This document shows positions 11,217 through 22,140 of a stretch of 64,000 bases of DNA, one piece after another. The stretch is from Laccaria trichodermophora (taxonomy: Eukaryota; Basidiomycota; Agaricomycetes; Agaricales; Hydnangiaceae). A program made the translations under genes and the position numbers. The stretch is from positions 1,860,001-1,924,000 of the forward strand of contig JACTVC010000006.1 of the NCBI GenBank assembly GCA_018417955.1, read 5' to 3'. Position 1 is the first letter of the stretch. Every line of letters begins with the position of its first letter. A model generated the notes under the pieces. The model was given only the letters and a program-made list of their open reading frames with translations, was not told the origin of the DNA and did no database searches.

Positions 11217-12552
11217 GGATTACGTGGGGGATGGTAAAGACCTCCCCAGAGGTGTACCTTCGTCATCAAGGGGTCTTCAAGTAATTAGCAATGTGCGCCG
11301 CGACCGCGAGCAAATGGGCACTGGATGGTGCCATGTTCTTAACATAAGGTAGAGTGGTCACGGTTAGTAGTGTCAAAAATTGATATTTGACACAAGGCTT
11401 ACATTATAATCTCCCAATGTGATGGTGCGCAAGTCGCAAGTCGACGATGTTAACGTAGTAGTGGGGATGTTGGCACCTGGGGTTGAGATGATGAAAGGAG
11501 TGGTGAGCAGGAGCGTGGAGTGCAGAGCAGTACCCATATCTGGATTTCGCAACTGTCAGCAAGGACCCTCCTCATCAGAGAAGATAAAATGACACTTACT
11601 GTTATATCACAACGAGACAACAAAGGGAAGGAGCACGTCACAATCTCGCATCTTGCACAGCTGCTCCTCCTCTTGTAACGGGGCCATTTCAGTCTGATCC
11701 ACTTCATCGCCCCCCTAGGTTGATAGAGAGATTGTCACTTGAAGGTTTGACAACGCCCCTGTTCCGCTCACAGTGCGAGGTGTAAAAGCAGAGGAGTCAG
11801 CATTGTCACATAGTGGTGTGGCGAGGGGATTGGGCGTGAAAGCCACCTGATGGCAGCGTGTGCTTCAAAGCCTGTCCCGCATCCAGGTCCAACGTATATG
11901 GGCATATTTTCATCGCGCGCCCAGCGAAGGTGTTTGGGCGATAGTGATATTGCGCAGAGATCTGGCCTCCATCATGATGGTCCTGTTCAAAATAAATGAG
12001 TAACTGTCAAAGCCTGTGTTTTGCCGCTAAAGGTACTCACACTGAGGTGCGGGTTCTCGATATCCGCACCATTCTAGCAGCATCGATGCCCTCGTGGTCA
12101 CTCAACAGTCTGCCACTGGCTTTCTCTATCGTCGTAGTGCCTTGTAGGATGGAAAGGGATTTCAAGGCAATGGAAGCTGTATTCGGCAGTGGGCATGAGT
12201 AGGGTAGTGGAGTCAGTGGACTGGTGAGGCGGCAACCAAGCACAGGGATTGATGGGCCACCAGGGACATCAAGCGAAGAATCTGGCTGAATGCGATTTTA
12301 CAGAATTTACAGTACCCCTGTAAATTGGTATGGATAAAGTGACTTACTCAAAGCCATCGTTACATAGAACACCAATCTCATATACTTTCTTGAAGAGCCC
12401 ATTCTTGTGTTATTGAAGGCAGAGCGCAGAGAGGCAGGTTCGATGGCAATAAGAATAAAAAATCAGATGCCAAGCCCATGAATACAAAAATAAACACTCG
12501 CATTGACATCCCAGTTCTCCCTACCCGCCACGCCCATCTTTGGAGGTCTTAT
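11217..12552. other. no firm gene; possible exon remnant on the minus strand
   Basis: On the minus strand, an open stretch (about 12290-12050) begins after a plausible acceptor and reads PSIPVLGCRLTSPLTPLP..., ending at a plausible donor. The next open stretch (about 11990-11830, reading GGQISAQYHYRPNTFAGRAM) does not join it in frame and is followed by stops in all frames. I do not recognise it. It may be a decayed gene. The rest holds nothing clear. Confidence 0.3.
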
Positions 12553-14114
12553 CAGTGCCCCCCCTATTCCTGCAGGATTCCGGTCATTCCTGTGGAATTC
12601 CGGTGGATTCCTGTGGATTCCGGTGGAATGAAATTTAGCAGTAAGCCCTGCTAAATTTGTCATTCCTGTGTTTTCTCATTCCGGTGGAATCTGATCATTC
12701 CGGAATTTACACCGGAATGGTCCCCGGAATGGTCTTCCCCGGAATGGGCAGGAATGGTCTTCCCCGGAATGGTCAGGAATGGATTATAGTCCAATCTGTT
12801 TATTTTATTTATTTGTCAATGTATTATAGTTTATTTATTTTCGATGGATAACAAACAATGTTTGTTTGGCAAAGATGCTCACCAAACACGGTCACTCTCT
12901 TCTTCCACCACCACCACCATGCTCGTCGCCGCCGCCGACGCCACGCCATCACCGTCACCCATAGCCACCACCACCCACGTCACTCCTCTATCACCCATGG
13001 CCACCACGACCACCAACATCGACCACGCCGCCCTTCAACAACAACGCGGCGACGCCACGTCACGAAACAACGAGCGCCAGAACCCACGAAAACGCTCCCC
13101 CGCCCACGAAAACACCCCACTGCCCACGAAAACACCCCAACACCCACGAAAATGACACCCCGCCCACGAAACGACGCCCAGCACCCACGCACACCGCCAG
13201 CGGACACGAAACAACGGCCAACGGATGCAAAACCACGCCCGCGGACACGAAAAACGCCCAACGCACAGAAAACAACGACCAACGGACACGTAACAACACC
13301 CAGCGAACACAAACGACACCCAGCGAACACGAACGACACCCAGCGAACACGAACGACACCCAGCGCCCATAGAACGATGCCACGGACGACAACGACGACG
13401 GGACGACGTGTCCACGCCAACACGTCTACGCCAACGACGACGTGTCGACGCCAACACGTCTACAACACCCAGCACCCACACAACGATGCTACGGACGACG
13501 ACAACGACGCGACGACGTATTCACGCCAACGTATCTACAACCATGTACACTACACCACCCCTCCCCCTCCCTCACTCCCCTCCTTCCCCTCCCCATCACC
13601 CCTTCCCCTCCCTCCCCTCTCCATCACCCCCTTCCCCATCACCCCCTTCCCCTCCCTCCCTTCTCCATCACCCCCTCTCCACCACTTCCTCCCCTCTCTA
13701 TCACTCCCTCCCTATCCACCACTCCCTCCATAACTCTCCACCCCTCCCTACCCCTTTCCTTCTCCCTGCCCCTTTCCTTCTCCATAGCCTGCTCCCTTGT
13801 TCCCACCCCCTTTCCTTGTACCTCTCCTTCCTTAAATATAGATTGTATATAGTAGTATATAATAAAATATGTTTTATGTCATTTTAAATACATTATAATG
13901 ACTTCAAATTTCTTCTGAGTATTAAGTTGGTTATCAAGTCACATGACTTTAGCTGATCAGGACATGTACTGGTAAATCTACATGAGTTCAGAGGATTCCA
14001 GTGTAATTCCACTGGATTCCTGTGGAATTCCTGTGGATTCCTCTGGACTCCTCTGGAATTCCACAGGAATGACTGAATTCCTGCAGGATTCCTGCAGGAA
14101 TAGGTGGGGCACTG
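12553..14114. mobile_element. non-autonomous inverted-repeat element, 1.56 kb
   Basis: The left end begins CAGTGCCCCCCCTATTCCTG, and the reverse complement of the right end begins CAGTGCCCCACCTATTCCTG. Similarity continues inward through GCAGGA and GTCATTCCTGTGGAATTCC, about 65 bases. Inside the tips are arrays of GGAATTCC / GGATTCCTGTGG units, then AT-rich borders (12800-12845 and 13840-13900), then a 1 kb CA-rich core. A perfect 11-base-arm hairpin sits at 12631-12658. The CAGTG start resembles hAT ends, but the flanks (ggtcttat and taaagtac) do not match, so I see no target duplication and leave the superfamily open. Confidence 0.65.
12860..13835. repeat. CA/CT-rich low-complexity core of the 1.56 kb element
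   Basis: Three tracts follow one another: CCCACGAAAACACC-type repeats (13075-13350); ACGACG-rich DNA with two 7-base-arm hairpins GACGTGT...ACACGTC (13405-13426 and 13439-13460); and a CCCCTCCCTTCCCCATCA-type pyrimidine tract (13555-13810). Long frames here are artefacts of composition. Confidence 0.75.
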
Positions 14115-14883
14115 TAAAGTACTGGGTTGAGCGGCAGTAGAGATTTGCGTCAGCAGAGGGGATGGTAACCGATGATCAAGTGCAACTGTGCTTGCACCGC
14201 CGGTTATCTGGGCCTGTGACGACAAGCTTGAACGAGCTCGGGGAGTTGGGGTAGGGCTGGCAGGTGGAACATCAGGGGCATGTCGTGTAGGGAGGGCAAT
14301 TGGAGGAGGAGGAGTAGGAGGAGCAGGAGGAATCATGGTGCCAATAATCTCAGCCTGTGCATGTGTGATGCATGCACTTCGACTACCTCCCCTACTCCGA
14401 ACCTCTGCACCAGCCTTAACACAGCAAGACTTGCATCTCCTATCGATGCAAGCCCCATTTCCCTGTGTCCTGGTTCCCTGTTTCGTGAGGCAGAGTTCAT
14501 TTGAGCAAGCGATCTGTGAGTTTTGCATTGCGGCGGGAGGAGGAGAGGGAGACGGCGGTCGCAGTGTCTTGGGATATCCATCTGGATGGCCTGGGTATGA
14601 TTTACGATGCACAAGGCGAAGTGCATCCTCGTGTTTATACGCCGGAGTATGGTAGATAGTTTTTAAACAACTAAAATCCTATCGAAACATGAGCATTTTG
14701 GATGTGAAGAGAGCAAATACTCACCGTGCACGTCTGAACCAACTTCCCTCGGTTTTCCGGCTTTGAGTGAGGCCCTTTGGCTAAGTAGACTCGTAGAGGT
14801 CCCATAGCTTTCCTGCACATCTGTCCATTCCTCCCAGGACAGCAGGCAATCATTGGAAACTCAGGGTCAGGTGGGTCATCCAT
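14115..14883 (-). pseudogene. cysteine-rich protein gene cut by the 1.56 kb element
   Basis: The start is at 14883 (MDDPPDPEFPMIACC). Exon 1 has CCPGRNGQMC...PENRGKLVQTC, resembling a GRF-like zinc-binding pattern. After an intron near 14725-14660 the second exon reads DALRLVHRKSYPGHP, then a cysteine set CSNELC, CIDRRCKSCC and SACITH, then a proline-rich stretch. I recall this layout from an unnamed family common in agaricomycete genomes. The frame runs straight into the end of the element at 14114, and the usual C-terminal part does not follow there. I infer that the insertion broke the gene. Function unknown. Confidence 0.6.
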
Positions 14884-16539
14884 GGCAAAATAGTGTGATT
14901 GGAGAGTAGCAAGTACATGGCGGATGTAGATATAAGATTGTAGAGTGGACCTGCTTTGACGCCGTCAAAGCGATGGGCAAGGCGCAGTGGGACTGTCGCA
15001 GCAACGACAACAAGTCAAATGGCCACAGGTGTGGGTTAGGGTTCCATTTTGGGGTGCCGGTCCGCGTTTGCGTTCACCCAAGTGGTCCGCGAACGCTTGG
15101 TCCAGAACCTGAGACTTTCTGGATTTTTCTGAGAGACTGGCTGAGATGGCAATGTAGGATGCAAAAAAATTGGCTCAAAATTTTGGCACAGCCAAAAACT
15201 CATGGGAATAACATGAAAACACCATTTTTGAGCTCTGTTTGCCTGTCCAGTTTCAGATCTGTTGTCAGATTTCCATTAAAAAATCTGGTTCCTGAGATAC
15301 TCAATTTGTTGACTTTAGTTGTCTGCAACTGTACTGCTTGCCTGTGCCTGGTTCACTTGCTTCTTTTGGCTCCCAGCAGAAACAGGTATGGGTTTCTTGG
15401 CATGATGTCATTCTGTCAACTAACCAAAATCTATTGATAGTTCATAGCACCCAAGAGGGATCAAGGGAGGGGTGGTCATAGGCATACGGCGAGTATCGCG
15501 AGTCTTATCAGAGGTGATGAGAGGGGGCCAGAGGACAGTTGGAGTCCTGTCTCTGGCGCCTTTGTCATTCCTCATGGATGGGATAGTAGGGTTTAGAGGC
15601 ACACGATGTGGACATTATTCCCTGCTCAAAGTTCTTAACCTCTGGCTCCCTCACTCCAGCTTCTGAATTTCCTCCCCCTCCATCCCTCACTTTAATCTCA
15701 ACAACCCCATCCACCACATGTTCCTTCATTGTCCCCCTGAATCTAACCATTTATTTATTTGTTGTGCCACTGTGCAGGATCCCCCTTGTGATACCACATA
15801 CATTTGACAAACTATTAAGTACACTACAATTTGACAGGTTTTTTTCTTCTCGTTTTTTAGGTGTTTTGAATTTTGGGTGTGCTTTGTGGTGGTGTGCATT
15901 TCCTGCTCATGATATGGAAATTAGCTTCAAGAAATTGAAGCACTACATGAATTTCATGAGATATATACCCTTCTATTGTTTCAATGACTTTTTGGAATAA
16001 AAACAAGGATTATGGGTGTGTCATTGAATGGTGACTCAAAAGTTGTGCAACACTGAAAAGTCTCAAACACTGCAGAACAAAAAAAAATGGTAAAAGTGGA
16101 TAGTTATGTACAGACCAAATGTGTTTTTTTTAAAAAAAGGAAAAAATATTTGTGCTCACCATTGCTGATCTCATATACTATTCTTAGAGTGCAGTCAAAC
16201 AGGAAAATTTGCATGAAATATAGCAAGAAAATCAGGGGAAAATATGAATTGTGGTTGGTCACTGTTGGTCATCAGATGTCATTGGAGAGAATCATTTTCA
16301 AGGTCTAACTCTTAGGTGCATATGCTCAAATATGGAAACTTCTCCATTATAACAAAAATGGCAAGAAAATTGCTTTTAAAACATCATATTGCTCTATAGC
16401 TACATTCCAATAGCAGGTGTGATAGTGTCATACTTTGGCATACAAGTCACAACACTTCATCCCAATGTTTTTTATAGTAAACATACCAAGAATACTTCTA
16501 CCCTTAATAATTGTGGAGAGGCTTTAGCATCCTAGATAT
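14884..16539. other. AT-rich stretch without a supported gene
   Basis: Positions 14940-15060 look like a promoter or spacer of the cysteine-rich gene. Positions 15058-15105 contain two GGTCCGCG copies. From 15130 to 16500 the DNA is AT-rich with only short frames, none recognised. Some of it may be old transposon sequence. Confidence 0.5.
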
Positions 16540-19500
16540 CTAATCATCTAATGATGATGTATCATCACTGCCATAATCTGACAGGTCCATCATACTTACA
16601 TCTGCCCCATTCTCTTTCAACAGCCTTGCAATGGCCTCATGGCCTCTCCTTGATGCTGCCTGGAGTGCATTTCCATACTTTCCTCCCTGTGCATTTCCAT
16701 ATGCCCCTTTCTCTATCAACAACTTTGCAAGAGCTTCATGGCCTCTCCTTGATGCTGCCTGGAGTGCATTTCCATAATATCCTCCCTGTGCATTTACATC
16801 TGCCCCCTTCTCTATCAGCAGCTTTGCAATAGCCTCATGGCCTTTGATTGATGCTGCCTGGAGTGCACTTCCATATTCTTCTCCTTGTGCATTTAGATCT
16901 GCCCCCTTCTCTATCAGCAGCTTTGCAATAGCCTCATGGCCTTCAATTATTGCTGCCTGGAGTGCATTTCCATAATGTCCTCCATGTGCATTTACATCTG
17001 CCCCCTTCTCTATCAACAACTTTGCAATGGCCTCATAGCCCCAACTTGATGCTGCCTGGAGTGCATTTCCATAATGTCCTCCCTGTGCATTTACATCTGC
17101 TCCCTTCTCTATCAGCAACTTTGCAATGGCGTCATGGCCATGATGTGATGCTGCATAGAGTGCATTTCCATAACATCCTTCCTGTGCATTTACATCTGCC
17201 CCCTCCTCTATCAGCAGCTTTGCAATGGCCTCATGGCCTTTGATTAATGCTGTCTGGAGTGCATTTCCATAATATCCTCCATGTGCATTTACATCTGCCC
17301 CCTTCTCTACCAGCAGCTTTGCAATGGCCTCATGACCTTTATTTGATGCTGCCTGGAGTGCATTTCCATATCTGCCTCCTTGTGCATTTACATCTGCACC
17401 CTTCTCTACCAGCAGCCTTGCAATGGCCTCATGACCTTTATTTGATGCTGCCTGAAGTGCATTTCCATATCTGCCTCCTTGTGCATTCACATCTGCTCTC
17501 ATTTCTAGCAAATTTTGTGATGCTTCAGTTAGTCCAGCCAATGATGCATAATATAGTGGTTTAGCAATGTTATTGTTCTCTGTTCCTAGCCTGCAACAAT
17601 GATATTGGTCTATATTGCAAAGTCGAACCCAGTTGAGAAAAGCAGCATTTTCATCTGTCAAGAGCTTCATTATCAATGCAAATCCTACAGATGACTGACA
17701 TCTATTCTTTCCACTGAATTGTGTATGTAAAAGCCAGTAATTTGCAGCATAGTCTGCAAGAGGGGAGGAAAATATTACATTTATATCAAGTTCCTCATAT
17801 GTACTGAATTGCAAAAGATATGCCAGACAGATTTGAGATATGACAGAGTGTGATAGCTCATCATTGAAGCTCAAGTCTCTGATATGTGTTACTTGATGAT
17901 TTTGAGTATACTGGGCTATCAGATATTCTTTGACAGAGAAGTGGGAAAGCTTGATATCACCTATTCAGTAGTTAGTACTGGTTTCAATCTGGTATTATTT
18001 TAAACTATACCATTTGACTGGACAATTAAACTAGAACATATTTTCAAGACATCCTCAATATCTTGAAGTTCATTATCAGAGTTATACTCTGGTCCATTAT
18101 CAGCACAAAGATCAACAGCAGTAGTTGCAGCCAGCTCTTCCAGTGTCAGTGGGCAAACAGCAAAAGACAGCCACTGTAAAAATGTTTTTGCATAACCATG
18201 ATCTTCTTTATTGATTCCCAGCAAGATTTGATCATAGGTTTTATCCAAACCCTGAGGTAGATTAGCTAGCTGCTTTTTTAGACCAGCCTTACTCCGGCAC
18301 TTTTTCAACTCATTTAACTGTAATGCAACCCAGCGAAACCTAAAATTACAGTTAGCAATTATCCTGTCATTCAGATGTTGATAATAAACATACATTCCAT
18401 CTGCTTGTTCCATTAATGTCAACTTTATTTGCTCTTGAGTCTCACAATTCCACTTTTGTAAGTCAGAGTCATTCTGAAGCTGATAGTCAAGATAGGTCAC
18501 AAGATCATGATTCTCAGATTCCTCAAGCAAGTCAAGAGAATGATAAGATTTGAGCTTGTCCTCAATCTCCTGCTCTGGGCGACTAGTAACTATTAAGTGA
18601 AGCTCTAGATTCCTATCTTTATCCAGAATAACAGTTTGAATCCAGTTAAGAAGCTTTTGTCTTTCAGTACATTCATCAAGAGCATCCAGAATAATGAATG
18701 TTGAGCTAAAGCCACCAAGAATTTTCTGAAGAGTATTCTGCAAATCATCCAGAGTTGCCTCCTGATGGCCATTGCCACAGCCAGTATAAAGATCTACCAA
18801 GACTTTAGGTACTCTATTCTCACATTTGAGACTGAATTGCCAGATGAGTGATCGCATTAGTTTATCATGCAGCTGGAAATCCTTCTGTGAGTCTCTTCCA
18901 TCAAAGAAGAAATATGCAGTAGCAGAATTGAATCTTTTGTGAACATTGTGAATTATTGCTGAGCTAAGAAATTAAAAATCAATTCAGTTTTATAAGAATG
19001 CTGGAATTCTCAACCTTAAAATGGTTTTCCCAGAGCCAGCTGGATATACTGTCAATCACATATAAATTTATAAATTTTGACAGATGACTTACATTTTCCT
19101 TTGATCCAGAGAAAGCCAGGCTGTTTGAACCACCCAGAAAATGTATTTCCTTTGAGAAACCATTGACAGGTGTTTGATTGACTCTCCAGAATTGCATATG
19201 CAGCATTGTAATTAAGAGACTCCTTAGGAGGAGAAAGCCACTTATAAATCTCCTTGACTGTAACAAAAAAATAAAGTCAATTATACATTTGAAATAAGAA
19301 CCTGCAATAATACCCAGTTGTTCATCCCTAATCATCTCAAGTGTGATTTGAATATTTGGGTCCACACCTACCAACCACATATATCATCAAGATGAATATA
19401 ATGCTTTTCTTATTCCTTACCTTGATTGATGGTACCTATTGAAATGTAAGTGAAAGCAATAAAATGTGATGACCCAAATGCAACAAACCATAGTTGGGGC

Positions 19501-20342
19501 CTGTATTTGTATATTTACCTGAAAAGTTGTTTATAATGCCAGCCTGGTTTGTTGACAAGTCTTCATAGTCTATTAGATTGAGCAGACCTGAGCTATATTT
19601 ATAAGAATACTAACTGGCAGGTATCACTTCTGCATTCAGAGTAGAAGAAGTGGGTAGAGAGATGGGCAAGTCTGAACTTGGAGGATCTATACAGAGTTAT
19701 CAGAAATAGCATATAGAGATTTGGAGCAAACATGAACCAGTCAAGATAGGAGAAGTGGTATCAACAGCTCCTTGCACAGGACCCTCAACCTGACCAACTG
19801 TGAGATTAAAATTGATGAAGGTCAACATCAATGTTATAGCAAACAGATTGAGGGGTATCTCACAGGCAACAGTCATTTCTGCACCCACTGACACCAGAGC
19901 TACATTCAGAATAGAAGCAGTCAGTGGAGAGGTAGGCAGATGAGAATTCAGGAGATGACAGAGATTTGGGGTTAACACAGACCAGTGGAGATAGGTAAAA
20001 CCTGCTGTGAGCACTCAACCTCTCCTTTCCCAGGGACTTCAAACAGATCACCTGCAAATTTGAATGAATGAGCAATCAATGTTCACTTTGAGGCAGGAAG
20101 ATTAAGATGTAGCTCACTGGTGGCTGGCATGGCTATGTCCTCCACACCGATGGTGGAAGATGGAGTTATCAAGATACTACTGCCATCCGCAGATTCATTT
20201 ATCTGGTAGCACAAGATCATGAATTCTAACCTCAAACCGCCATAGCGTTTATTACGAGGGTGGTCAGTGGTCATGACTTGATTGGGCAATTCCTCGAACT
20301 TGCGTTTCAAATGATTTTCGCGGGGGATGTTAGGATCAGACA
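16540..20342 (-). CDS. NACHT-ankyrin receptor, copy A
   Basis: This is a fungal NOD-like receptor, a class thought to act in non-self recognition and programmed cell death. The start at 20342 (MSDPNIPREN) is tentative, and several small 5' exons are inferred. The NACHT domain is split by introns: FLWIKGK joins AGSGKTIL (Walker A, around 19041-19017), then exon 18963-18394 holds FIILDALDEC (Walker B) and IVTSRPEQEIEDKL; the exon 18339-18011 continues FRWVALQLNEL. The last exon (17960-16540) starts DIKLSHFSVKEYL and ends in about nine 33-residue ankyrin repeats (GADVNAQGG-YGNALQAAS-GHEAIAKLLIEK) plus an acidic tail. No N-terminal effector domain is recognised. Frames and Walker motifs are intact. 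Copy B at 46391-52082 is in inverted orientation. Confidence 0.8.
16590..17520 (-). repeat. ankyrin-coding array of copy A, 9 units of 99 bases
   Basis: About nine tandem 99-base units encode 33-residue ankyrin repeats of high mutual similarity. The weakest is the ninth (GAYGNAQGG). An older, degenerate half unit (PLYYASLAGLTEASQ) precedes them. Plus-strand frames here are shadows. Confidence 0.85.
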
Positions 20343-20639
20343 TGGGATTCAGAAGAGAGTATCGATGCTGTGCGGCGCCAAGCTTCAGAATGGGCAACGG
20401 ACGTTTCTCAGAGTCAGCTGACGTGGTCGCTCCGACTCCCTCGCACAGCGTTCCGATTTCGGCGTCAAGTCAGCAAGCAGACGCACAAAGGACGGCCGTC
20501 AACGGTGACCGAGAAGCAAAACAATGAACACCTCTCCAGAGTGACGGAACTCAAAGGGACGAAAAGACCCCCCAACGCTAAACATATCTACGCCTTTTTC
20601 TTTTGATACCTTGCGACCCACCCAAGGGCCACCCTCCTT

Positions 20640-22140
20640 TCAAAATTGTCGTTGCCAAGTCAATGCTGTCTTTGTTCGGCATGGGATCCACCCATGGCTT
20701 CAGCTCCGCCGCGAACCCCTTCGTTGAACACGGACTTTCATGACGACTCGTCCAATTTTCCTCTCTGGGTCGTTCAGCCACTGCCGACATCACCTGGAGA
20801 CCCTTACTCGATTTTCCGCTGCAATCAAACGAAGTTCGATTGCCGCTTTGGTCAACATGTATCGATCTAGTGAGAGTGGGGAACTGTTGAAATTCAAAGG
20901 ATGCGCGAAGACTTAGTTCATGGGATTCGTCGCAAAGATGGCCGGGTGCATTAGATCTGAGTAAGTTCTTCCTTCCATTAAATTTCGTCCCCTTTCCACC
21001 TTACCTCGTTTGCCCGTTCTGTGCTGCAAACTTCAATGCAGCCGTTAGTCTAATATACTGATCATTCTGTGGCAGCTCTGGTCCCCTTAACTTCGATTAC
21101 GAGCGCCACGCTTTGAAAGCATACAAGACCGCAAAGCACAGGTTCCCAACGTTTCATTGCAGACGTAACGGCCGTTTATAACCATGCCCAGCTCGACGAA
21201 CCTAATACGCACTCGAAAAGCTCTACACACCATAGTAGGTTACTGCCGTCCTCCTGATCATAAGCGCACGCTTCAGTCGGAGTAGAATGACAACCATCTT
21301 TCATTTGGTAAGTTATCGCCCTTGCCTTACTTACCCACCCATACCCTTCTCCCTTCCTCGACCTCTCAATTACTTATCACCTCGCATACATTCAATCTTT
21401 TCCCTCGCTGACCGTCCCCACCCGTTATTCAGGTCCTGGTTCCATAGAATCAACGCAAGCCCCACCACGATAATCGTATCGTCTTTCCTAGGACCACTAT
21501 GGCTTGCACGACCCGGTCACTTGCGTCCTTTCATTCATCGACTCACCAAGGGACCTCACATATATATCGATCGTCTGAGTGGTTGCGCCCAACTATGTGG
21601 CCATTCGGACATTCACCTCAACAGAACTTTCCAGTTCCCCCATTCCCGACGCTCTATCTGACGTTACATGCATGGTATACCACCCAATGGCCCCAACCTC
21701 CGCCCAAAATACAAGGAATCGTTGGTTCTGGACGCAGCGTTCACACCGCGTAGATTCTCCGTCTTACGTATCCATCCGCAGCTCCTCGTCGTCATGGGCT
21801 GCCGCAACATCGCACATACAGATGGTACCATCGTTGATTGGGCCCTTGTAAGTTTGGATTAGACGCGACCGACGATGGTTACTGACACCCTTCTTCTCGT
21901 TCAGCAGATCGAGTTTGAGTCGAAGAATCGGAACGGCATCAATATGCACGCGACCCGTCGTCAAAGCCAGGACATTTGAACATGCCACTTGTATTGGAGC
22001 GATAACGTATAATCATAACACTACCCACGTCGACTCCGAGCTTTTCCGATTGATACTCAACTTATACCCAGAGAACTGGCGCAATGTCAATCGTATCTCG
22101 TTATTTCCCAGAACATTCAAGGGCACAATGAATTGCTAAT
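20640..22140 (+). pseudogene. decayed gene divergent from receptor A
   Basis: This stretch aligns with the inverted stretch 46130-45040 beside receptor B. A short first exon with a donor near 20960 joins an exon reading SGPLNFDYERHALKAYKT. After that the two copies differ by insertions and frame changes, and no frame stays open beyond ~100 codons. Later conserved pieces read ALVSLD and, in another frame, SPIPDAL. Hydrophobic segments in the other copy suggest a membrane protein, but I do not recognise the family. Confidence 0.5.

Noticed and set aside
12545..14122. 8-base target duplication for the 1.56 kb element
   Set aside because: The flanking octamers (ggtcttat and taaagtac) do not match, so hAT membership was not claimed.
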